Below are positions 43,923-51,861 of a DNA stretch of 58,650 nt, piece by piece. The stretch spans positions 1-58,650 of the forward strand of contig CASEFA010000012.1 of the NCBI GenBank assembly GCA_949287095.1. The letters run 5' to 3'. The notes beneath the pieces are model-generated. The model ran no database searches, was not told the DNA's origin, and was given only the letters and a program-made list of their open reading frames with translations. The stretch's first letter is position 1, and every line of letters begins with the position of its first letter. The position numbers and the translations under genes are program-made. The stretch is from an uncultured Bacillota bacterium. Its GTDB lineage: Bacteria; Bacillota; Clostridia; Peptostreptococcales; Anaerovoracaceae.

Positions 43923-44701
43923 CCTGCGCAGCACGGAATGTCGCCGACTCCGGAAAGCACCAGCCGCGGTCTGTAAGGGAACAGGTCGATGTCCGCTCTT
44001 GAGGTTACTCCCGAAAGCACCAGAACCGTATCGAGGCCCGATTCGATTCCCGCAACTATGTCGGTATCCATGCGGTCGCCTATCATTGCTGCATCTTCAG
44101 AGTGAACGCCCAGCATCCGAAGACCCGTTCTCATCATCAGCGGGTTCGGTTTTCCCACGAAGTAGGCCTTCTTTCCCGTCGCCATCTCTATAGGTGAAAT
44201 GAGGGCTCTGCATGCGGGAGCGATGCCGTCGTTGGTCGGCCCCGTAAGGTCGGAATTGGTTCCTATGAGCTTTGCCCCTTCGAGAACAAGCGACACGGCT
44301 TTGTTTATGGATTCGTAGTTGTACGAGTGACTCTCGCCTACTATGACGTAGTCGGGATTTCGGTCGGTGATGGCCACTCCCGCTTCGTACAATGCGCCCA
44401 CAAGTCCCGGTTCTCCTATTACGTAAGCGCTGCATCTGCTGCACTGGCTGCTGACAAACTTTGCCGTGGCGAGGGCGCTGGTATAAAAGTGGCTTTCGTC
44501 AACGTCAAGTCCCATTCCCTGAAGCTTCAGCCTCAGCTCAAGAGGCGTCTTTCCGCTGTTGTTCGTCAGAAACAGGAACTCTTTGTTATTGGCGTAAAGC
44601 CAGTCCACGAACTCCTTAACTCCCGGGAGCAGCCTGTCTCCATGATAGATAACCCCGTCCATATCGCATATGAACCCCTTTTTAGATCTTAAATTTTCCA
44701 A
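43919..44701 (-). CDS. HAD-IIA family sugar phosphatase (NagD-like)
   Basis: This 260-residue protein has the nucleophile motif GFICDMDGVIYHGDRLLPG, motif II FLTNNSGKT, the cap domain (YVIGEPGLVGALYEAG, DYVIVGESHSYNY) and motifs III-IV GKPNPLMMRTGL and MIGDRMDTDIVAG. It is probably a sugar- or nucleotide-phosphate phosphatase. AGAGGAGAT precedes the ATG. Three cysteines cluster in the cap (SSQCSRCSAY) and one sits near the C-terminus. Confidence 0.9.
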   Translation of the reverse strand: MENLRSKKGFICDMDGVIYHGDRLLPGVKEFVDWLYANNKEFLFLTNNSGKTPLELRLKLQGMGLDVDESHFYTSALATAKFVSSQCSRCSAYVIGEPGLVGALYEAGVAITDRNPDYVIVGESHSYNYESINKAVSLVLEGAKLIGTNSDLTGPTNDGIAPACRALISPIEMATGKKAYFVGKPNPLMMRTGLRMLGVHSEDAAMIGDRMDTDIVAGIESGLDTVLVLSGVTSRADIDLFPYRPRLVLSGVGDIPCCAG

Positions 44702-45386
44702 TCAATATCATCTCCTCTCGTTTTGTTAAACCAATCTGTCTTTTAGTTAAGTGCATGTGATACAGATGCGTTTAGTCTAAAGTTCTTAAATCCGAGGCTT
44801 TCCGGGAGTCCGGTCAATATGGTTTGGTCAAATCGCTTTTCTCTCACTTAAAAATCAAAAATAGTTTGGTCAAATCGCTTTTCCGTCAGCATAAAGCCAA
44901 AAAATCTTGGCTAAATCGGGATTACAGAGTCGAAAAACCAAAAAAATCGCTATAAATCGCCGGAAAATAGCTGCAAATAATCGATTTTTAGGGAAAATAC
45001 AGCCTGAAATTTGGTTTTTACTCGCTAAAATTAAGAATAAACCAAGGAATTTTGCTTTTAAGAAGTAAAATTCATCGTTTAGCCAAACCCCGGCACCACG
45101 GCACGCCGGCCCGCTTCTCTCTCGACAAAGTCCGCATCTGAAACCTTCTTTCACGATTACTATTATATACGCGCGATGTAAAGCCTGTATGAGTAGCAGG
45201 TTAAACTTGTGTAAATTATAAGCACGCCGTGTAGGAAGCGAAATAGTGACACAATAGTGGTCAAAAAAGTGGGCGTTCCGTTTTCCGCGGTCTTACAAAA
45301 AACGGACCACATAAACCGCTTATTTCGCGGCTGATGCAGTCCGATTTTTACCATTCTATATAAATCCGGATACGGTGCGTCAAGGC
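44702..45386. other. AT-rich intergenic region with 42-base degenerate repeats
   Basis: No convincing gene. GTTTGGTCAAATCGCTTTTC occurs exactly at 44822-44841 and 44864-44883 (42-base period). A decayed third copy, TTGGCTAAATCGGG, is at about 44906. Further AAATCGC-like pieces run to about 44990. The rest holds nothing recognised, apart from short A/T-rich stretches. Confidence 0.55.
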
Positions 45387-46523
45387 CTATCTCACATAAA
45401 TCTTAGGAAGTCTCTGGCCGAAGGCGCAGCAAATCTCGTAGCTGATGGTGCCTGTTGCTTTTGCGATGTCGTCTGCGGTTACAGAGTTTACTCCGTCGGA
45501 ACCCATTACGATAACCTCGTCGCCTACCTTTACGTTAGGAACTGCGGATACGTCTACCATGCACTGGTCCATGCAGATGTTTCCTGCCACAGGGCATACG
45601 ACTCCGTTTACGATAACTTTGGCGTTAGGGGAGTACGGACGAGGATAGCCGTCTGCGTAGCCTAAGGCCAGAGTTGCGATTCTTGCAGGCTTTGTGGAGA
45701 TGTATTTTCTGCCGTAGCCTACGGAGAAGTTTTCCGGAACGTCCTTCAGATGAACGATAGTTGCCTTAACGCTCATTACAGGCTTTATGGAAAGCTGGTT
45801 AAAGTCTACCTCGTCAGAAGGATAGCAGCCGTAGAGAATGATTCCCGGACGAACTGCGTCAAAGTATACGGAAGGGATCTCCATAATGGAGGCGCTGTTG
45901 GCAAAGGTTCTGAACGGAAGCTTTATTCCCGCTTTTGTGAGGGCTTCGTAGAATGCGTTGTACTTCGCCTCCTGCTCCTTGGAATAAGTTTTGTCTGCGG
46001 CGTCTGCCGTAGCCATGTGGGAAAAGAGTCCCTTGATCTTGAAATTAGGAAGAGCTTCAATCTTCTTCACGTCCTCGATTGCATATGAGGTATCGTCTGC
46101 GAGGTAACCGATTCTGCCCATGCCGGTATCTACGGCAATGAGTCCGGATACGGTCTTGCCCTTTGCGGCCGCTGCATCGCTTATGGCTCTGGCGTTGGCT
46201 GAATCGCAGACTACAGGAGTGATGTCGTAATCGACAATGGTGTCTGCGTACATGTCAGGAGTAAGACCCAGCATGATGATCTCTTCCTTTGCGCCTGCTT
46301 CTCTTAAGGTAATGGCCTCCTGAAGAGTTGCGATGGCGAAAGTCTTCACGCCGTTTTCTCTGAGAACCTCGGCACACTTTACGCTGCCGTGACCGTATGC
46401 GTCGGCCTTGATAACTCCGATGAGCTCGCGGCCTGCGGCCTTTTCTTTAATCTGCTTAATGTTATAGTCAAAGTTGTTAAGGTTGATCTCGACCCACGCC
46501 GGTCTTATTGCTTCTTTGTACAT
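45387..46523 (-). CDS. alr: Alanine racemase
   Basis: This 378-residue PLP enzyme makes D-alanine for the cell wall. PLP-binding Lys39 lies in GVIKADAYGHG; the second catalytic base, Tyr, lies in FSVGYGRKYIS; the substrate-loop Cys-Met-Asp cluster is NICMDQCMVD. The length and the fold-III layout are typical. Its own promoter (46578-46606) reads out of the end of purA. AAAGAAGG precedes the ATG. Confidence 0.97.
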   Translation of the reverse strand: MYKEAIRPAWVEINLNNFDYNIKQIKEKAAGRELIGVIKADAYGHGSVKCAEVLRENGVKTFAIATLQEAITLREAGAKEEIIMLGLTPDMYADTIVDYDITPVVCDSANARAISDAAAAKGKTVSGLIAVDTGMGRIGYLADDTSYAIEDVKKIEALPNFKIKGLFSHMATADAADKTYSKEQEAKYNAFYEALTKAGIKLPFRTFANSASIMEIPSVYFDAVRPGIILYGCYPSDEVDFNQLSIKPVMSVKATIVHLKDVPENFSVGYGRKYISTKPARIATLALGYADGYPRPYSPNAKVIVNGVVCPVAGNICMDQCMVDVSAVPNVKVGDEVIVMGSDGVNSVTADDIAKATGTISYEICCAFGQRLPKIYVR

Positions 46524-46577
46524 CTTATAAACCTTCTTTCCTAAATCAGATTCTAAACAGGTCTGAACCTAAACCAA

Positions 46578-46606
46578 ATTATATCATATGAGCGGCTTTC
46601 GGGCAA
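46578..46606 (-). promoter_or_regulatory. Sigma-A promoter of alr inside the purA 3' end
   Basis: On the minus strand TTGCCC (46606-46601) and TATAAT (46583-46578), 17-base spacer. The -35 box lies in the last codons of purA. Confidence 0.6.
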
Positions 46607-47873
46607 TGATGTCGTCTCTGCCCGGACCGTTTGAAACGAGAGTTACAGGGAATCCTATGAGCCTTTCCACCTCGTCGATGTAATCGCGGCATGTCTGAGG
46701 CAGGTCCTCATAGTTTCTGATTCCGGTTATATCGCACTTCCAGCCGGGAAGCTTCTTAAGAACAGGCTTTGCCTTTTCAAGTTCCGTGGTGTTAGGAAAT
46801 ACGTCGGTGACCTTTCCGTCAATCTCGTAGCCGGTGCAGACAGGAATTTCATCAAGGTACCCGAGAGGGTCTATTACTGTAAGGGCAACTTGGGTAGCGC
46901 CCTGCAGTCTGCAGCCGTATTTTGTCGCGACGGTGTCGAGCCAGCCCACTCTTCGCGGCCTTCCGGTGGTAGCGCCGTACTCTCCGCCGTCGCCGCCTCT
47001 CTTTCTCAGCTCTTCCGCCTCATCTCCGAATATTTCGCTGACAAAAGCGCCTGCGCCTACGGCGGATGAATATGCTTTGACTACGGTAACTACGTCGGTT
47101 ATGGCGTAAGGCGGAAGTCCTGCTCCTATAGCGCCAAAGGCTGCAAGGGTGGACGATGAGGTGACCATAGGATAAATTCCGTGATCGGTGTCTTTCATGG
47201 CTCCCAGCTGTCCTTCCAGAAGGATATTCTTTCCGGCCCTGTAAGCATCGTAGAGGAACGCCGACGTATCGCACACGTAAGGTCTGACCATTTCGGCGTA
47301 CTCTTTGACCGTTTTGAAGACTTCGGCAGGGTCGAGAGCCGGTTTATTATAAAGACCGGTAATAAGGGCGTTCTTTATGGTGCATATGTTTTCAACCTTT
47401 TCCTTAAGCTCGTCGTCGTTCATAAAAAGCTGATGAACCTGAAAGCCTATTTTGGAATATTTGTCCGAATAGCACGGAGCTATGCCGGACTTTGTCGAGC
47501 CGAAGGATTTTCCCCCGAGCCTTTCCTCCTCATACTCATCCAGAAGAATGTGATAAGGCATAACCACCTGGGCTCTGTCTGAAACGAGGAGTTTAGGCGC
47601 CGGAACGCCACCGTCCTCAAGGGATTTAAGCTCCTTCACGAGGAAAGGAATGTTAAGAGCCACGCCGTTTCCGAGTATGTTGGTGATGTGGCTGTAGAAA
47701 ACTCCCGACGGGAGCATGTGAAGGGCGAACTTGCCGTAATCGTTCTTTATGGTGTGGCCCGCGTTGCTTCCTCCCTGAAAACGGACTACTATGTCGCTTT
47801 CGGCGGCAAGAACATCGGTTATCTTGCCTTTTCCTTCGTCGCCCCAGTTGGCGCCTACGATTGCTTTTACCAT
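46584..47873 (-). CDS. purA: Adenylosuccinate synthetase
   Basis: This 429-residue enzyme joins IMP and aspartate with GTP. It has the P-loop GANWGDEGKGKITD at the N-terminus, catalytic His in GSNAGHTI, and GSTKSGIAPCYSDK, LLEGQLGAM, TGRPRRVGWLD and VSNGPGRDD in order. It follows purB by 24 bases on the same strand, so the two AMP-forming steps are cotranscribed. AGGAGG precedes the ATG. Confidence 0.98.
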   Translation of the reverse strand: MVKAIVGANWGDEGKGKITDVLAAESDIVVRFQGGSNAGHTIKNDYGKFALHMLPSGVFYSHITNILGNGVALNIPFLVKELKSLEDGGVPAPKLLVSDRAQVVMPYHILLDEYEEERLGGKSFGSTKSGIAPCYSDKYSKIGFQVHQLFMNDDELKEKVENICTIKNALITGLYNKPALDPAEVFKTVKEYAEMVRPYVCDTSAFLYDAYRAGKNILLEGQLGAMKDTDHGIYPMVTSSSTLAAFGAIGAGLPPYAITDVVTVVKAYSSAVGAGAFVSEIFGDEAEELRKRGGDGGEYGATTGRPRRVGWLDTVATKYGCRLQGATQVALTVIDPLGYLDEIPVCTGYEIDGKVTDVFPNTTELEKAKPVLKKLPGWKCDITGIRNYEDLPQTCRDYIDEVERLIGFPVTLVSNGPGRDDIIARKPLI

Positions 47874-47897
47874 ATGTATTACCTCCTGACTGTAGAA

Positions 47898-49331
47898 CTA
47901 CACGTTTATCTCTGCCTCTGCTCCGAGGAGGCCCTTGTTCTCATCGAGTATAGGACGGATGACGTCTCGCAGATATTCCTCCGTCTGCTGCGGAGCTCTT
48001 CCCACGTAGTTTTCCGGCTTCATAACCCTGTCCAGATCTTCGCGGGTCACGTTAAATGCAGGGTCCGCCGCTATGCGGTCGAGAAGGTCGTTAGGCTTTC
48101 CTTCTTCCTTGACCACTTTGCCGGCCGCCATGGAGTGAACTCTTATTCTCTCGTGAAGCTCCTGCCTGTCACCGCCTGCCTTTACGGCGTCCATCATGAT
48201 GTTTTCGGTAGCCATAAACGGAAGCTCGGCCATGAGGTGGGCCTCTATAACCTTAGGGTAAACCACAAGGCCCTTGGAAACGTTCATGTAAAGCTCCAGG
48301 ATTCCGTCGGTGGCGAGGAACGCCTCGCTTACGGAGATTCTCTTGTTGGCCGAGTCGTCAAGGGTTCTCTCGAACCACTGGGTTGCCGCCGTGATTGCCG
48401 GGTTCATGGCGTCGGACATTACGTAATTTGCAAGAGATGCCATTCTCTCGGAACGCATAGGATTTCTCTTATATGCCATGGCGGAAGAGCCTATCTGATG
48501 CTTCTCAAAAGGTTCCTCCACTTCCTTCATGTGCTGAAGAAGTCTTATATCGTTGGAAAATTTATGGGCGGACTGGGCGATGCCCGACAAAACGTTCAGC
48601 ACGCGGCTGTCCACTTTTCTGGAATATGTCTGCCCGGAAACGGGATAGCATCCGTCGAAGCCCATCTTTTCCGCAATCTTTCTGTCGAGAGCCTTGCACT
48701 TCTCATGGTCTCCCTCGAACAGCTCCATGAACGATGCCTGGGTTCCCGTGGTTCCCTTGGAGCCGAGAAGCTTCATGGTGGAAAGAACGTGATCCAGGTC
48801 GTCAAGGTCCATAACGAGCTCGTTGAGCCACAGGGTCGCTCTCTTGCCCACGGTGGTAGGCTGTGCTGCCTGATAGTGGGTGTACGCGAGGCACGGCATT
48901 GACTTATACTCGTCGGCAAAATCCGCAAGGGAAGCGATGGTGTTTACAAGCTTTTTTCTTATGAGAAGGAGAGCTTCCTTCATTATTATCATATCTGTGT
49001 TATCGCCTACATAGCAGGAGGTGGCGCCCAGATGGATAATCCCCTTGGCGTCGGGGCACTGGCAGCCGTACGCGTACACATGACTCATGACGTCGTGGCG
49101 GACTTCCTTCTCCCTTGCCTTTGCCACATCGTAGTTGATATCGTCCTTATGAGCCTTGAGCTGGTCTATCTGCTCCTGAGTGATCGGAAGCCCCAGTTCC
49201 ATTTCAGATTCGGCCAGGGCTATCCAGAGCCTTCTCCATGTTCTGAACTTCATCTCCGGTGAGAAGATGTACTGCATCTCTTTGCTCGGGTATCTTTCGG
49301 AAAGAGCGCTTGTATAGTTGGTGTAAGACAT
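47898..49331 (-). CDS. purB: Adenylosuccinate lyase
   Basis: This 477-residue member of the fumarase/aspartase superfamily cleaves SAICAR and adenylosuccinate. Motifs: DVMSHVYAYG, LGATSCYVGDNTD, TVGKRATLW and the signature loop SSAMAYKRNPMRSERM. It is first in the purB-purA operon behind a good sigma-A promoter (49382-49410). AAGGAGG precedes the ATG. Confidence 0.98.
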   Translation of the reverse strand: MSYTNYTSALSERYPSKEMQYIFSPEMKFRTWRRLWIALAESEMELGLPITQEQIDQLKAHKDDINYDVAKAREKEVRHDVMSHVYAYGCQCPDAKGIIHLGATSCYVGDNTDMIIMKEALLLIRKKLVNTIASLADFADEYKSMPCLAYTHYQAAQPTTVGKRATLWLNELVMDLDDLDHVLSTMKLLGSKGTTGTQASFMELFEGDHEKCKALDRKIAEKMGFDGCYPVSGQTYSRKVDSRVLNVLSGIAQSAHKFSNDIRLLQHMKEVEEPFEKHQIGSSAMAYKRNPMRSERMASLANYVMSDAMNPAITAATQWFERTLDDSANKRISVSEAFLATDGILELYMNVSKGLVVYPKVIEAHLMAELPFMATENIMMDAVKAGGDRQELHERIRVHSMAAGKVVKEEGKPNDLLDRIAADPAFNVTREDLDRVMKPENYVGRAPQQTEEYLRDVIRPILDENKGLLGAEAEINV

Positions 49332-49381
49332 GTCGTCCTCCTTGTTTAAACGGCGAAAAATATCAATATAAACAACATATA

Positions 49382-49410
49382 ATTATACCATTTGAGCAAA
49401 GGCGTTTCAA
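49382..49410 (-). promoter_or_regulatory. Sigma-A promoter of the purB-purA operon
   Basis: On the minus strand TTGAAA (49410-49405) and TATAAT (49387-49382), 17-base spacer. Confidence 0.75.
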
Positions 49411-49441
49411 GAATCAGGTTCCCCGCTTCAGGATTTCAATT

Positions 49442-49474
49442 TCTTACGAAAATCTTACAATTTGATTAAGATTT
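49442..49474 (+). promoter_or_regulatory. Candidate response-regulator site ahead of the exporter promoter
   Basis: TCTTAC repeats directly at 49442 and 49453 (11 bases apart), and AAATCTTA (49450-49457) is inverted as TAAGATTT (49467-49474). The site ends about 20 bases before the -35 box, a position typical of OmpR-type activators. No regulator gene is adjacent. Confidence 0.5.
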
Positions 49475-49495
49475 CTTAAGGTTTCTCCGTTTCTA

Positions 49496-49523
49496 TTGAC
49501 CGGCGGATTTCAGCTGATATACT
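49496..49523 (+). promoter_or_regulatory. Promoter of the twin exporter operon
   Basis: TTGACC (49496-49501) and TATACT (49518-49523), 16-base spacer. Confidence 0.7.
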
Positions 49524-49578
49524 TAAGGCGAATTTAAACGAGGTTTAAACTGCCTGATTTACAGGAAAGGGGAAAGAC

Positions 49579-51858
49579 ATGCTAAGGTTAGACAGAGTAT
49601 CGAAATTCTACTCGGCAGGCGGCGTGGTCTCATCGGGCTTTTCTAAAGTGAGCCTGAATTTCGACCGCGGAGAGTTCGTCGCCATAACCGGTGAAAGCGG
49701 AAGCGGAAAATCCACGCTTCTCAACGTAATATCGGGTCTGGATTCCTTCGAGGAAGGTGAGATGTACGTGGAAGGGTCTCCTACGTCGGGCTTTTCCGGC
49801 CGCGACATGGAGGACTACCGGAAAAAGTACATAGGCAACATATTTCAGACCTTCAATCTCATAAACAGCTATACCGTGTATCAGAACGTGGAGATGGTTC
49901 TCCTTCTGGCCGGCTGCGACAGGAACGAGATAAAGGATAAGGTCAGGGATATTATAAAGAAGGTAGGCCTTTCAGAATACGAAAAGACAAAGGCGTCAAA
50001 GCTCTCGGGAGGTCAGAAGCAGAGAGTGGCCATTGCGAGAGCCCTTGCCAGGGAAACTCCCATTATCGTTGCCGACGAGCCGACGGGAAACCTGGACAGC
50101 AAATCGGCGGCAGACGTAATAAAGCTCCTCCACGATGTTTCTGAGGATAAGCTGGTGATAATCGTGACCCACAACTACGATCAGGTGGAGCCTTACGTCA
50201 CCAGAAAGATTACCATGCACGACGGCAGAGTGGTGGAGGACAGGAGAATAGGTGAAAGGAAGGGTCAGGTAAAGGCTGAAAACGGTGCTGCGAGCGAAAT
50301 CAAGGCTCCAACTGCCCCGGGTTCCCTGTCCTTCGGAAACACCCTTCGCCTGGCAGCGAGGAACACGTTCAACCTTCCGGCGAAGTTCGTGCTGCTGCTT
50401 TTCGTATTTATATTCCTGTGCGGAGGAACATTTATGGCATATTCCAGCTTCAAGAATCTGGGAGCTACCGCGGCAGGCTCGGGATATACGGACTACTTCA
50501 CAGAAGCGCGCCCGGACAGAATCGTGGTGACGAAAACCGACAGATCCCTGTTTACGGACGAAGATTACGAGAAGCTTGCCGCTCTTGAAAACGTAAAATC
50601 CGTGGAAAAGAGAGATCTGCTCATGGACACGGAAATCGTATTCAACAGCGATGAAATCGGATACTACATTACCGCCGCGCCGGTAAGAGCCGAAGGACTT
50701 GAGGACCTTCTTACGGAGGGAAGAATGCCGGAGGCGGACGACGAGGCTATATTCCTCTTTGCAGAGGACGATCCGTACATATCGGACTCCATGATGGATC
50801 TGGCCCTGGACCAGGTGTCTCAGACATTTGACAACAACAGCGGGACCGGGTACTCGGACATGAAGATAGTGGGATACGGCTATCTTACCGAAGAGATGGA
50901 AGAATACTATGACGATACTACGACGTGGATAGACGGAGTGGCGGGATTTACCGACGCAAAGCTTGAAGATTTTGAGACGGCAAAGGCCGCAAGCAGCTCC
51001 TCTGTGGAGATAGACATCGGGGATAAGATAATCACCCCAGAAAACTACGGATATTTCAACGTCATGGCCGGCCCGTCCATGGAAAAGGGAGAGGTTCTCG
51101 TTCCCGAAGAAATGGCGTACATGGGTGGTGACGGATACGAAAAGGCCTCGGAGCTCACTTTGAACGCCGTAAATCCTTACGAGACAAAGAGTGCAGACCT
51201 TAAGATAACGAAAACCTACAACCAGCAGAACGTGGCGTCCGTAGTGGGAGTACAGGATTACGAAGCGGTAGCGGGAAACGTATATATCAGCAGTGAAGAT
51301 TATGAGAAGCTGTTCGGAAACGTCGGATATCAGACCAGCGTCATAGCTGAAGATGCCAGATGTGCGGAGGAATTAAAGACTGAGATTGAAGATGCAGGCT
51401 TCGATGCGTTTTACATATACGAGGCATACGTAAGCTCCAACGCTTCCATGACGGCAATTATAAACACCTTCAGAGCCGTGATTCTTGCAGGAGTTCTGGC
51501 GGTGCTGTTCTTCGTCAGCTACTTCATTATAAAGCTCATATTCAAGTCGAGAAACTCCTACTTCTCCATCGCGAGAATGCTGGGAGCGACGAAGGAAAAC
51601 TGCGCGGCTCTTCTCCGCTGGGATATGTTCGTGGTGTTCAACATAGCCTACTTCATACTTGCGGCGCTGGTCGCAGGGGCCGGAAGCGAGGCGTACCCTG
51701 CTCCTTCCATACTCATATCGCTGGCGGGGTACATCGATCCGTGGGATTACGTGATTCTCTACGCCGTCCTCTGCATCCTTGCGGTGCTTCTGGCGGCCAG
51801 ATACTCCAGACAGATGTTTAAAAAGACGGCGATGAACGCCCACAGAGAGGAGGTGTAG
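49579..51858 (+). CDS. ABC exporter with fused ATPase and FtsX-like permease (first of two)
   Basis: This 759-residue protein joins an N-terminal MacB/LolD-type ATPase (about 1-225; Walker A GESGSGKSTLLNVIS, signature KLSGGQKQRVAIARAL, Walker B PIIVADEPTGNLDS) to a permease. The permease has one helix near 270-290, a large extracytoplasmic domain (about 300-640) and three C-terminal helices. RMLGATKENCAALLRW corresponds to the FtsX cytoplasmic loop. Such fusions export peptides or act as mechanotransmitters. The gene ends three bases before the second fusion, so the two probably make a heterodimer. Confidence 0.88.
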   Translation: MLRLDRVSKFYSAGGVVSSGFSKVSLNFDRGEFVAITGESGSGKSTLLNVISGLDSFEEGEMYVEGSPTSGFSGRDMEDYRKKYIGNIFQTFNLINSYTVYQNVEMVLLLAGCDRNEIKDKVRDIIKKVGLSEYEKTKASKLSGGQKQRVAIARALARETPIIVADEPTGNLDSKSAADVIKLLHDVSEDKLVIIVTHNYDQVEPYVTRKITMHDGRVVEDRRIGERKGQVKAENGAASEIKAPTAPGSLSFGNTLRLAARNTFNLPAKFVLLLFVFIFLCGGTFMAYSSFKNLGATAAGSGYTDYFTEARPDRIVVTKTDRSLFTDEDYEKLAALENVKSVEKRDLLMDTEIVFNSDEIGYYITAAPVRAEGLEDLLTEGRMPEADDEAIFLFAEDDPYISDSMMDLALDQVSQTFDNNSGTGYSDMKIVGYGYLTEEMEEYYDDTTTWIDGVAGFTDAKLEDFETAKAASSSSVEIDIGDKIITPENYGYFNVMAGPSMEKGEVLVPEEMAYMGGDGYEKASELTLNAVNPYETKSADLKITKTYNQQNVASVVGVQDYEAVAGNVYISSEDYEKLFGNVGYQTSVIAEDARCAEELKTEIEDAGFDAFYIYEAYVSSNASMTAIINTFRAVILAGVLAVLFFVSYFIIKLIFKSRNSYFSIARMLGATKENCAALLRWDMFVVFNIAYFILAALVAGAGSEAYPAPSILISLAGYIDPWDYVILYAVLCILAVLLAARYSRQMFKKTAMNAHREEV

Positions 51859-51861
51859 AAC

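Noticed and set aside
44822-44990. Possible CRISPR array from regularly spaced repeats
   Set aside because: Only two exact copies, the repeat-plus-spacer unit decays as a whole, and no cas genes are nearby.
44870-45154. 94-residue reading frame on the minus strand
   Set aside because: It lies in an AT-rich repeat region, has an unusual composition and no ribosome binding site.
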